Below are positions 5,500 to 13,233 of a stretch of 17,847 bases of DNA, piece after piece. Numbering within the stretch: position 1 is the stretch's first letter; each line of letters begins with the position of its first letter. The position numbers were made by a program, and so were the translations under genes. Where the stretch lies: positions 1 to 17,847 of the forward strand of contig QBUN01000405.1 of assembly GCA_013180565.1 (NCBI GenBank). The letters run 5' to 3'. The DNA is from Candidatus Methanophaga sp. GoMg3.2. Lineage in GTDB: Archaea; Halobacteriota; Syntropharchaeia; Alkanophagales; Methanospirareceae. Under the pieces are notes generated by a model. The model saw only the letters and a program-made list of their open reading frames with translations, searched no databases and was not told the DNA's origin.

Positions 5500-6960
5500 A
5501 TGCCCGAATACAAACTCTTCGCACAGCGCGTGGGACTCACAGGAATTGTAAACATCATCGTAAGCCTGAGAGGATTAATACTGCTACCAATACTCACAAA
5601 AACGCTGGGGACTGATTTATACGGTGTCTGGACACTGATTCTTGTTACTATCTCCCTTTTGATGCCGCTTTGCTTATTAGGTCTAAGCACTGCAATGATT
5701 CGATTCTTTGCCGCTGAAAGGGATAAAAACAAAATTAAGCAGGACTTTTATGCTGTATTTACACTAATCACGCTATTTAGCGTTTTGTTAGCATCAATCG
5801 TTTTTGCCTTTTCCGAGCCACTTGCAATTGCTTTCTTCGGTGGTAGCAGCTCAATCACATTTGTGAGATTGCTTTCACCCATTATAATCCTAACTACTTT
5901 GGATGTAATCTGCATCGAATTTTTCAGGGCTTTTCAGCAGATGAAGAAGTATGTGGGGCTTTCAATATTACAGCAAATTCTTGAAATAATATTCATTTCG
6001 TACGCAATTCTATCTGGTTACAGCCTATTTGGTGCATTGTTATCGCTAATTGTGGTTAGAGCATTTTTGCTTTTATTAGGCTTCTTAATTATAAATTCGC
6101 AAATAGGGATTGGAAGACCAAGTCTAAATCTATCGGTATTAAAACCGTACTTAAGTTTCAGTTTGCCGTTAATCCCTGCTACTATTTCATATTTGATTGT
6201 AAACTTAAGTGATAGGTATGTAATCGGATATTTTCTTGGCGTGGCATCAGTTGGTATTTATTCTGCAGCATACAACATCGGCAGCATTGTAGGCATTTTC
6301 ATGGGTCCTATTAGCATAAATCTATTTCCTGCGATCTCTAACCTGTATGAAAATAACAAAATGGATGAGCTAAAGACGCACCTGGAGTACTCGCTTAAGT
6401 TTTATCTTATGTTTGCTATTCCTTCCCTGTTTGGACTTGCTGTTTTATCAAAGTCGTTGCTGGCTACATTAACAACTTCTGAGTTCCTTTCTGCTTATTT
6501 GATTGTTCCAATCGTTGCTTTAGCGGTGATTTTATTTAATTGCAGGTCTGTTTTTTTCGATGTCTTAACACTACTAAAAAGGACGAAGGTAATTGGTTTG
6601 ATATACGGTATTGCCGCTTTACTCAACTTAATATTAAACATCATTTTAGTTCCAGTAATTGGGATATTGGGTGCTGCAATTTCCACTTTATTAACATTTT
6701 TTATTTTTGCTGTGATTGTTGGGATTTTGAGTTTCAAGGAGTTACCTTTTGAAATTGACGTTAAGTTTATCCTTAAGAGTGTGATTGCATCAGTTCCAAT
6801 GGCTTTTATCGTTTGGAATTTGAATCCTTATGGCGCAGTTGATATCTTGATTGCTGTAGGAATCGCAGCGGTAATTTATTTTGGGGTTTTAATTTTGCTG
6901 AGAGGGTTCACAAAGGATGAATATGAATTTTTGAGGGATATTGTAAAAAGTGTGATTTAG
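5500..6960 (+). CDS. Wzx/RfbX-like polysaccharide flippase (MOP superfamily)
   Basis: This 486-residue, very hydrophobic protein has the length and rhythm of 12-14 membrane helices expected for MOP-superfamily exporters that flip lipid-linked oligosaccharides across the membrane. The N-terminus (LFAQRVGLTGIVNIIVSLRG, then LPILTKTLGTDLYGVWTLI) and the middle (ATISYLIVNLSDRYVIGYFL, GVASVGIYSAAYNI) are typical family blocks. It is a complete gene with a normal C-terminus and an AGGAAA site before the ATG. It is on the opposite strand from, and convergent with, the glycosyltransferase operon, only 51 bp from the end of the methyltransferase gene; no strong terminator is visible between them. The start of a second copy of this gene lies at 4554. 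Confidence 0.9.
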   Translation: MPEYKLFAQRVGLTGIVNIIVSLRGLILLPILTKTLGTDLYGVWTLILVTISLLMPLCLLGLSTAMIRFFAAERDKNKIKQDFYAVFTLITLFSVLLASIVFAFSEPLAIAFFGGSSSITFVRLLSPIIILTTLDVICIEFFRAFQQMKKYVGLSILQQILEIIFISYAILSGYSLFGALLSLIVVRAFLLLLGFLIINSQIGIGRPSLNLSVLKPYLSFSLPLIPATISYLIVNLSDRYVIGYFLGVASVGIYSAAYNIGSIVGIFMGPISINLFPAISNLYENNKMDELKTHLEYSLKFYLMFAIPSLFGLAVLSKSLLATLTTSEFLSAYLIVPIVALAVILFNCRSVFFDVLTLLKRTKVIGLIYGIAALLNLILNIILVPVIGILGAAISTLLTFFIFAVIVGILSFKELPFEIDVKFILKSVIASVPMAFIVWNLNPYGAVDILIAVGIAAVIYFGVLILLRGFTKDEYEFLRDIVKSVI

Positions 6961-7011
6961 TTTGAAAACAAAACATTCCCCTATCTTTTGAACCAAAATA
7001 CGATATTCATA

Positions 7012-7683
7012 TTAACTCCTCTGAGCACAATCCTCTGCCTTCTTTTCTGCTAAGACCGCGTATAGCATAGGGCAATCATTTGGAACTTTTTCAAAAAAGC
7101 AACTAATAATAAAAAATAGCCAGCCAAATGGCAACATAATCCTGTTCTGTAGTAACAAAGAAATAGTGCTAAGTCGTCCTCCAAGGTGCTGAAATCGTAA
7201 TATGTTAAAGCCTTCGAGCATCTTGGATAAAGCAGATGAGCTGAACCTAAAAAAATCGTTGGGATCGCCATGCTGAAAATACATAAACGGTACAACCAAT
7301 AGAACACGCCCTGATGGTTTTAAGCATCTATGAATTTCATGAATAGCCTTCCACGGATCCGATATATGCTCCAAAACGGTTACACATATAAAAGAATCTA
7401 TGGAATTGTCAGCATATTTCATATTGAGTATATCTACAAATTCATCGTAATCACCAGAAATGTTAGTGACCACATATTTTTCTGCATGTGTTGCAAAAGT
7501 CGAATATTTTAATTTTTTATATCCGCCTAATTCAATTACAGTTCCCCTAAGCATTGGCCCTAGTTGAACCAAACTATCATCACATAAAATGCGGGCAGGT
7601 GTGCGCCGTACAAACAGATAATCAAGACATGCCCTCAATCTTGAATTTGGTTTCACACAAAATTCTATATTACAAACACTCAT
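7012..7683 (-). CDS. Class I SAM-dependent methyltransferase
   Basis: This 223-residue protein has the Methyltransf_11 pattern: motif I VIELGGYKK (residues 49-57), motif IV region DSFICVTVLEHISDPWKAI (96-114) and LKPSGRVLLVVPFMYFQHGD (121-140), followed by DFFRFSSSAL. Proteins with this P-F-M-Y-x-x-H-G-D-P-x-D-F-F-R-F block are common in glycan clusters, where they probably methylate sugars or lipid-linked intermediates; the substrate is unknown. The start ATG is preceded by GGGGGAG. It is translationally coupled (ATGA) to a 28-codon remnant frame upstream and is the last gene of the minus-strand operon. It appears complete and lacks signs of decay. Confidence 0.85.
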   Translation of the reverse strand: MSVCNIEFCVKPNSRLRACLDYLFVRRTPARILCDDSLVQLGPMLRGTVIELGGYKKLKYSTFATHAEKYVVTNISGDYDEFVDILNMKYADNSIDSFICVTVLEHISDPWKAIHEIHRCLKPSGRVLLVVPFMYFQHGDPNDFFRFSSSALSKMLEGFNILRFQHLGGRLSTISLLLQNRIMLPFGWLFFIISCFFEKVPNDCPMLYAVLAEKKAEDCAQRS

Positions 7684-7766
7684 AACAACTCCCCCACAAC
7701 CTTTATAAACCCTCTACCCACCCGTTCGCCTACAAACCCACTTCTGATTATGCTTATCATCGTCAT
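7680..7766 (-). pseudogene. 28-codon remnant, probably both ends of a glycosyltransferase gene
   Basis: This minute frame starts at an ATG overlapping the stop of the acyltransferase gene (ATGA, 7763-7766), and its TGA overlaps the ATG of the methyltransferase gene (7680-7683). It encodes MTMISIIRS and then ERVGRGFIKVVGELL. The second part resembles the C-terminus of GT4-type glycosyltransferases (typically W-E-x-V-x-x-x-F-I-x-V-V-E-E-L). I infer that a full gene once lay here in the coupled operon and collapsed to its first and last codons. The alternative is a chance linker ORF; the perfect coupling at both ends argues for a former gene. Confidence 0.45.
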
Positions 7767-8059
7767 ATTTTGCCCTCAATCCTTCTCTTAATAACTTTCG
7801 CCGGTACACCTACAGCAACAGAATATTCTGGAATATCTTTTGTTACAACTGCACCCCCTCCCACAACGCACCTTCTGTGAATAGTAACACCATCACCTAT
7901 TTCTAACCCCCCGTGACCATAAAGTACGCAAAAAGGATTGACTGAGCAATTCTCACCAATCTTTACAAACCCACCTTGAACACCAATTCCAGCAAACAAG
8001 ACTAAGAGGAATATTCCAATGATATGAAGTTTGTTTTGCATTTTGATTCTGAATTTCAT
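7763..8059 (-). pseudogene. Hexapeptide-repeat (LbH) acyltransferase with an internal deletion
   Basis: This 98-residue frame shows left-handed beta-helix sequence, [18 protein letters not shown] and [11 protein letters not shown] (residues 31-60). It then jumps directly to [19 protein letters not shown] and [13 protein letters not shown], the last coils and tail of the family. Related sugar O- or N-acetyltransferases (often 180-220 residues) have about 60 more residues here, including the catalytic histidine coil, which I cannot find. The joint is in frame, so a short protein could still be made. The ATG 8057-8059 is preferred because GGAGGGG lies just upstream within the end of the previous gene; a start at 8092 would overlap that gene and lacks the site. 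A hydrophobic stretch ([16 protein letters not shown]) replaces the usual N-terminal region. Confidence 0.7.
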
Positions 8060-8063
8060 TTTT

Positions 8064-8813
8064 CTAATCCCCTCCTTTTTTATGCGAAACAATTAAAAAA
8101 TAAGTTTTTCTTAATCTCCAAAAACGATTATCTGGTGATTTTAATATCTTAATAAGATTATATTTTTTACCAATCAATTTTTTATAATATTTTAAAGTCG
8201 CTCCGAATGGGTCAAGTTCATTATATCCTATATGGTCGGTTGTCCATTCCAAAATAAGTACGCCGTCTTCAGTTATGCACTTCATCCATGTGTCTAAACA
8301 TGCTTCTGGTTTATATGAATGATCAAAAGAATTACTATAAATAAAATCAACATTATCGACCCATTCATCCTTGACGTTATGAAAATCCCATTGAATAGTA
8401 TTCGGAAACATGGTGGCACTCGGAGATAGTTCTGTGCCGATAACTGAAATACCTAAATATTCACTAAACCATTCTTGTTCTTTTCCTTGTCTTGTCCCAT
8501 GGCAAATACCAAATTTAAGATTAGGAACTTCTTTTTCTAAAAAGTCAGATAAAAATTTAATATTGTTTTCGGTAACCCAGCATCTATTAGATTTGATGCC
8601 TTCGATATTCCCCTCAATTTGTATTTTTTTATATTCATCATAATTTTTATATTTATGTAATCCTGGCTTTTTAGGAATGAAAATAGTTCTAAATAATGCT
8701 TTGAGACGTTCCAAGACTAAGAAAACAGTTTTAATGATGCAGGATTTTTTTTGCAAAAACAATAAAACCTTTAGATTGCTCTGTGATTTATTATTAGGTT
8801 GCTTTATTTTCAT
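8064..8813 (-). CDS. SAM-dependent methyltransferase-like protein
   Basis: This 249-residue protein has a class I methyltransferase core: motif I-like [20 protein letters not shown] (residues 101-120), the strand [12 protein letters not shown] (122-133) with the acidic residue that usually binds the SAM ribose, and then [20 protein letters not shown] (155-174) and [11 protein letters not shown] (180-190). The glycine-rich motif I is CHGTRQG rather than the standard GxGxG, as in a group of methyltransferases seen in glycan clusters. The N-terminal ~60 residues are basic and of unknown role. The ATG overlaps the stop of the GT2-FkbM gene (ATGA) and GGGGGGAT precedes it. Substrate unknown, probably a sugar or polyprenyl-linked glycan. 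Confidence 0.7.
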   Translation of the reverse strand: MKIKQPNNKSQSNLKVLLFLQKKSCIIKTVFLVLERLKALFRTIFIPKKPGLHKYKNYDEYKKIQIEGNIEGIKSNRCWVTENNIKFLSDFLEKEVPNLKFGICHGTRQGKEQEWFSEYLGISVIGTELSPSATMFPNTIQWDFHNVKDEWVDNVDFIYSNSFDHSYKPEACLDTWMKCITEDGVLILEWTTDHIGYNELDPFGATLKYYKKLIGKKYNLIKILKSPDNRFWRLRKTYFLIVSHKKGGD

Positions 8814-10417
8814 AACAATCCCCCCCTGAAGGAACTTTGAATCTTCTTAAAATGCAAGACATCTCCTGAAATCGATACCAACTCAAATTGTCTATCCCTT
8901 AAATATTCTATCATTTCTTCTTCAGAGCAAGGAGCAAAAGGATGACACTCAATGAAGAATTCACTGATATACTGCATAAGAGTATCATGAATGGAGTATA
9001 TAACATCACATTCTTTCCCTTCTATATCCATTTTTATTATTGTTCTTTTGTTGCGATCTGCACTTGCCAATACAGCATTTATTGACTGTATTCTAACCTT
9101 TACACTTTTTATGATTTTTGTATCCTCTCGTTGATAAAGAGAATGCGACCAGCCCATATCTGCTTCATAAAAATCTTTTATACCACTTTCATTATCCACA
9201 GCACAATTATTCAGCACTACTTTTATAGAACGTTTATTTAGCTCTATATTTTTCTTCAAAATCCCAAAGTTAAATTCATTGGGTTCGTAAGAGTACACAT
9301 TAGAAGCTCCTTTCAAGAGTGCATAAAGTGTGTAGTACCCTTTGTGAGCACCCAAATCAAAAACTTGTGAATTTTTGTAATCTGTGTTATAACGTTCTAG
9401 CCAAAAAATTTCACTGAATACACCAATATCCGTACCATAATCTTTCTCCGTTAAAATCGCTTTTAATCCTTTAAATGATGTTATGTAATACTCTTCCTTT
9501 CTAATTTTTCTAAGAAGTGGCAGATGTCTGTACTTTAAAGCAAAGAGAAGACTCTTCTCCAGTGCAATAACCTTCAAAAGCATTTTTTCTATAAGTATCC
9601 TTTCTACGCAATCTAATACCTTATCAACTCTCCACCAAACGGGAGGAAAACTTTCTCCCAGCAACGGTATCTTGCCAATTCTCCATTCACTCTTTGCCCT
9701 TATTAATATAAGTTTTAGCCAAAAAGGTCTTTCTCGCCTCTCGTAAGTTTTTTCAAGTATTCTCATCTTCATATATCTTCCACGATCTAACCTTTTTGGT
9801 CTTAGTAATGAAATATTCCCCTTATGCACCCTATATTTTACCAATGGTTTGCCTATATAACCCATCCCGAATCTTTCAGATATTCTTATCCACATATCCC
9901 AATCATCATCACCGGTAATGCTTTCATCAAATAAACCAACTCCTTTTAAGCATTCTCTTTTATGCATAACTGTACTTCTTGGAATATAATTGTTTTGCAG
10001 TAACACAAACTTATCATGTGGATGTGACTTCATTATCCGCTGAGTTTCTCCATTTCCATTTATTTGGTAAAAGTCAGAATATACTAAACCAACGTTAGAA
10101 TGTTCATCTAAATATTTAACTTGATTCTCAAACCTTTCAGGAAGGCAAACATCATCAGCATCTAAATAGGCTATATATCTACCTTTCGCCATTTTTATGC
10201 CTTCATTTAGTGCAGATGCCTGCCCTTTATTTTCTTGTGATTTCCATCTTATCTTCTTCCCATATGTCCTGAGTATATTTGACGTATTATCCTTTGAGTC
10301 GTCATCAATAACTATAATCTCAAAATCTTTATATGATTGATTTAACACACTATCTATTGCCTCAGAAACATATCTTTCGCCATTATACACCGGGATTATA
10401 ATGCTAACTTTAACCAC
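8810..10417 (-). CDS. Fusion of GT2 glycosyltransferase and FkbM-family methyltransferase
   Basis: Residues 1-240 of this 535-residue protein are a GT-A fold family 2 glycosyltransferase: SIIIPVYNGERYVSEAIDSV at the start, IIVIDDDSKDNT near 34-45, the metal- and nucleotide-binding YLDADD at 84-89, and GDDDWDMWIRISERFG (169-184). Residues from about 330 onward are a FkbM-family SAM-dependent O-methyltransferase: VFDLGAHKGYYTL (352-364, motif I), VYSYEPNEFNF (374-384), IIKMDIEGKECDVI (460-473) and FFIECHP. The linker (240-330) is basic and helical. It would transfer a sugar and methylate the product, or methylate another sugar of the glycan; both domains look complete. The gene starts 6 bp after the epimerase stop and overlaps the next gene by 4 bp. 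Whether the fusion is native or arose from a deletion between neighbours is open. Confidence 0.88.
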   Translation of the reverse strand: MVKVSIIIPVYNGERYVSEAIDSVLNQSYKDFEIIVIDDDSKDNTSNILRTYGKKIRWKSQENKGQASALNEGIKMAKGRYIAYLDADDVCLPERFENQVKYLDEHSNVGLVYSDFYQINGNGETQRIMKSHPHDKFVLLQNNYIPRSTVMHKRECLKGVGLFDESITGDDDWDMWIRISERFGMGYIGKPLVKYRVHKGNISLLRPKRLDRGRYMKMRILEKTYERRERPFWLKLILIRAKSEWRIGKIPLLGESFPPVWWRVDKVLDCVERILIEKMLLKVIALEKSLLFALKYRHLPLLRKIRKEEYYITSFKGLKAILTEKDYGTDIGVFSEIFWLERYNTDYKNSQVFDLGAHKGYYTLYALLKGASNVYSYEPNEFNFGILKKNIELNKRSIKVVLNNCAVDNESGIKDFYEADMGWSHSLYQREDTKIIKSVKVRIQSINAVLASADRNKRTIIKMDIEGKECDVIYSIHDTLMQYISEFFIECHPFAPCSEEEMIEYLRDRQFELVSISGDVLHFKKIQSSFRGGLL

Positions 10418-10423
10418 CTTTCC

Positions 10424-11377
10424 TCACCCATAAAAACCCGGATTCTTTTTATACCATCCAATAAATTTCCTTAATCCCTCTTCTAAGGATGTTTTTGGCT
10501 CATATCCAATTAGCTTTTTTGCTTTATCAATATTAGCTAAAGTATCTCTTGCATCCCCTTTTATGGGATCAACATATTTTGACTTTATATCAGAGTTAAG
10601 AAGATTTTTTAAAGTATCAATCATATAATTAATAGTAACTCTTCGACCACTACCGGTGTTTAAGACTTCACCATCTGCTCTATTTGTTTTCAGTAATTTT
10701 ACATTTGCATCTACAATGTCATCAATATATGTAAAATCTCTCGTCTGTTCACCGTTGCCAAAAATAATCGGTAGCTCATTATTTAGAATAGATTTAGTAA
10801 ATATAGGTACTGCTAAATCCGGTCTCATTCTGGTACCATAGACCGTAAAATACCTTAAAGAAATAGTTTTTAAACCGTAAACCTCGTGAAACACTCTGCA
10901 ATAATGCTCCGCAGCCAACTTTGAAACAGCATATGGAGAAATCGGTAGAGTGGGCTGATTTTCATCAAATGGTAGATATTCCACTTTCCCATAGACCGAA
11001 GAAGAGGAGGCATTAATAACTTTCTTTACATCTGAGTCTAAGGATGCTTTCAAAATGTTTAAAGTGCCGATTACATTCACTTTATTGGGCAGAAAAGGGT
11101 CTTTTATGGAGTATCTTACTCCTGGTCTCGCAGCTTCGTGAAAAATAATTTCTATATTGTTCTCTTTTATTATTTTCTCTATAAAATCGTAATTTGTTAT
11201 GTCACCTATTATAAATTTAGCGCCCTTACTCTCGATGATTTTTACATTCTCCTTCTTTATTCTGACATCATAATAGGAGTCAAGGTTATCTAAAACGATA
11301 ACTTCGTGCTTATATGCTAACTTCTCTGCCAAATGTGAGCCTATAAATCCTGCTCCTCCTGTTATTAATATCTTCAT
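10424..11377 (-). CDS. NAD-dependent sugar-nucleotide epimerase (UDP-sugar 4-epimerase type)
   Basis: This complete 317-residue extended-SDR enzyme carries the NAD-binding GGAGFIG (7-13), the strand/loop VIVLDNLDSYYD, the serine cluster SSSS at 124-127 and the catalytic YAVSK (Tyr149, Lys153). Also present are RYFTVYGTRMRPD, a block typical of UDP-glucuronate or UDP-GlcNAc 4-epimerases, and the late GNGEQTRDFTYIDD. The probable reaction is interconversion of a UDP-hexose or uronate at C4 for glycan precursor supply; the exact substrate cannot be told from sequence. It is the first gene after a 73-bp gap containing a TATA-like box and a palindrome, so it probably heads the transcript that continues through the GT2-FkbM, methyltransferase and acyltransferase genes. 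Confidence 0.88.
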   Translation of the reverse strand: MKILITGGAGFIGSHLAEKLAYKHEVIVLDNLDSYYDVRIKKENVKIIESKGAKFIIGDITNYDFIEKIIKENNIEIIFHEAARPGVRYSIKDPFLPNKVNVIGTLNILKASLDSDVKKVINASSSSVYGKVEYLPFDENQPTLPISPYAVSKLAAEHYCRVFHEVYGLKTISLRYFTVYGTRMRPDLAVPIFTKSILNNELPIIFGNGEQTRDFTYIDDIVDANVKLLKTNRADGEVLNTGSGRRVTINYMIDTLKNLLNSDIKSKYVDPIKGDARDTLANIDKAKKLIGYEPKTSLEEGLRKFIGWYKKNPGFYG

Positions 11378-11405
11378 TTTTTCACTTTACCGGGTGCATT
11401 ACCTG

Positions 11406-11436
11406 ATTCTTATAATTAAGAATAACTCTATAAAAA
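11406..11436 (-). promoter_or_regulatory. TATA-like box with an adjacent 7-bp inverted repeat
   Basis: On the minus strand CTTTTTATAG (TATA-like core 11428-11436) lies about 50 bp before the epimerase ATG. Between it and the gene is ATTCTTATAATTAAGAAT (11406-11423), with perfect 7-bp arms around a 4-bp spacer. Its place, just downstream of the TATA box and near the expected transcription start, is where archaeal repressors often bind. Both assignments come from sequence pattern only; the repeat is AT-rich and could be fortuitous. Confidence 0.45.
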
Positions 11437-11450
11437 GGTTATTGGTGTAC

Positions 11451-12302
11451 TTAAAATTGATCTTTCATTGAACCAACAGGCTGCTCACGTACCCTGTTTC
11501 TTATGTATTCTGAGACTATATGAGCAAGTTTCTCACTGTTGTGGAGCAATTCCTCTTCTGACAAGCCCAATAGATATGAGAGATATGACCGGATTTTTTT
11601 TATTTCATCCTCAAGATTAATCAGCATTTTCAACTCGTCTAAAGAGTTTGCCCTGCCATGAAAATCCCTGGACAGTATAACGACTTGTGATCCTAATCTT
11701 ACATGTTCAGATAAAACCAAACGGCTATCAAGGACACCTCCACCGAGTCTTGAAATACCACCAAAACCAAAACGAATGCCCTTCTTCTTTATTTTTGCTG
11801 CTAAATATTCCACGATCCCTCCACTCAACAGTTCAAACATAAAATCCAAACCCATCGACAAATGAAGGTCATTGAGACCAATATAAACTTCATCAATACC
11901 GTCTATCTGCAATATATCATCAACCCGAACCAATGCCTGCGACGTTTCTAATAATAAACTAGTAGCAGCCCTGCCATTAATTATTGATATAAATTTCTCA
12001 ACCTCCCGACATGTTTTAAACATCGGCAACATAATAATATCTGCGCCTCGGGATAGAACCTCGTTGATTTCTCTTTCAGATCCTGAGTGTATTGGGTTGA
12101 CCCTAACCAGTAACTTTGAATTATGAAGAACATTTCTCACTCTGTTAATATCTTGTAGCGAATGGGCAGATATCACGGTATCTAGATGGCCTTGACGCTC
12201 TCTTTTTCCCAGATACTCTAAGTCAATCATAATACGATCAACACCGGAATCCTGAGCATACTGCGCTAACTCTGGGTCATTTGTGATGTATATAAACTCC
12301 AT
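11451..12302 (-). CDS. HpcH/HpaI aldolase - CitE family lyase
   Basis: This roughly 283-residue TIM-barrel protein belongs to the class II-type HpcH/HpaI/CitE group, enzymes that make or break carbon-carbon bonds of oxo-acids or acyl-CoA using Mg2+. Visible strands are VDRIMIDLEYLG (22-33), KLLVRVNP (63-70), RGADIIMLPMFKTCREVEKF (85-104), SLLLETSQAL (115-124, with the glutamate expected to bind metal) and EVYIGLNDLH (138-147). The ATG at 12302 is preferred because AAGGAG lies 11 bp before it; a GTG at 12311 overlaps the previous stop but sits too near that site. It is coupled to the aminotransferase gene and is the last gene of the metabolic block. The substrate is unknown. Confidence 0.82.
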   Translation of the reverse strand: MEFIYITNDPELAQYAQDSGVDRIMIDLEYLGKRERQGHLDTVISAHSLQDINRVRNVLHNSKLLVRVNPIHSGSEREINEVLSRGADIIMLPMFKTCREVEKFISIINGRAATSLLLETSQALVRVDDILQIDGIDEVYIGLNDLHLSMGLDFMFELLSGGIVEYLAAKIKKKGIRFGFGGISRLGGGVLDSRLVLSEHVRLGSQVVILSRDFHGRANSLDELKMLINLEDEIKKIRSYLSYLLGLSEEELLHNSEKLAHIVSEYIRNRVREQPVGSMKDQF

Positions 12303-12307
12303 AATAG

Positions 12308-13228
12308 TCACTTCTCCTTAACAGGAAGAATCCATTCTTTATATGCTTCAACCTTCCCCCTTACAATATCAAAGTATCTTTGACTTATAGATTTAGTTAT
12401 TTCACTTGGTTTTCCATCACCAACAATTATTTTATCAACAGATACAATCGGGGTAATCTCTGCCGCCGTTCCGCATAAAAAAATTTCGTCGCAAATATAT
12501 AGCTCCGTTCTATCAATATCCCTTTCTATGACAGTTAAGCCAATATCGTCCTTTGCTATATCTATAACGGTATCTCTTGTAATACTTTCCAAGATTGAGG
12601 CAGTAACGGGTGGAGTTATCAATGCACCATCTCGCACAATAAAAATACACGAGCCTGGCGCTTCGGAAACTTTACCTTCTCTATTAAGGAATAACGCCGT
12701 ATCGTATCCATTATCTAACGCTTCAAGCTGTGCCATCCGGCTGTTGATGTAATTTGCACCTGCTTTAATTCTTGGCGATACGGATCTATCACTTATACGT
12801 TCCCATGAACTCACACAAGCAGTAATACCTATTTCTGAGTTATAGGCTCTACCCATAGGAATGGGTGCAATCATCATCTCACAATCTCCTTTATAAGCCC
12901 AATTAGTAAGTTCGTTTATATAGGAAGTAATACGCACGGAAATATCCTCCATATGTCCATTGGCAATTATCGTATCAATAAATGCGCCCTGTATTTCAGA
13001 AGCCGTGTATTTAAGGCTAAGCCTCAGTATTTTGGCTGATCGGAAAAGGCGATTGAGGTGGTCTTTAAATCTGAAGGCTGAGAGTTGATTACCGCTATCA
13101 CTCAAATAACACCGAACCCCCTCAAACACATTGATTCCATACTGGCATGTCGGAGACAAGACATGTATCTTAGCGTCTTTCTCGGGCACAAGGCGACCCG
13201 CCAGCCACAAAACTCTCTCAGTAGCCAT
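12308..13228 (-). CDS. Class IV PLP-dependent aminotransferase (IlvE-like)
   Basis: The 306-residue protein has the fold-IV aminotransferase blocks: QYGINVFEGVRCY (29-41), the catalytic lysine in SPRIKAGANYINSRMAQLEA (Lys155), KVSEAPGSCIFIVRDG (186-201) and FLCGTAAEITPIVSVD. The arrangement is that of branched-chain amino acid aminotransferases, which exchange an amino group between glutamate and a 2-oxo acid. The position between a decarboxylase and a lyase gene suggests a specialised role rather than general valine or leucine synthesis. It starts 5 bp after the decarboxylase stop, with GGGGGA as ribosome site inside the end of that gene. All key residues are intact. Confidence 0.88.
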   Translation of the reverse strand: MATERVLWLAGRLVPEKDAKIHVLSPTCQYGINVFEGVRCYLSDSGNQLSAFRFKDHLNRLFRSAKILRLSLKYTASEIQGAFIDTIIANGHMEDISVRITSYINELTNWAYKGDCEMMIAPIPMGRAYNSEIGITACVSSWERISDRSVSPRIKAGANYINSRMAQLEALDNGYDTALFLNREGKVSEAPGSCIFIVRDGALITPPVTASILESITRDTVIDIAKDDIGLTVIERDIDRTELYICDEIFLCGTAAEITPIVSVDKIIVGDGKPSEITKSISQRYFDIVRGKVEAYKEWILPVKEK

Positions 13229-13233
13229 AATTG

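Noticed and set aside
6495..6752. Small frames on either strand inside the flippase gene
   Set aside because: They are shadows of a well-supported membrane protein gene, with low-complexity composition and no ribosome sites.
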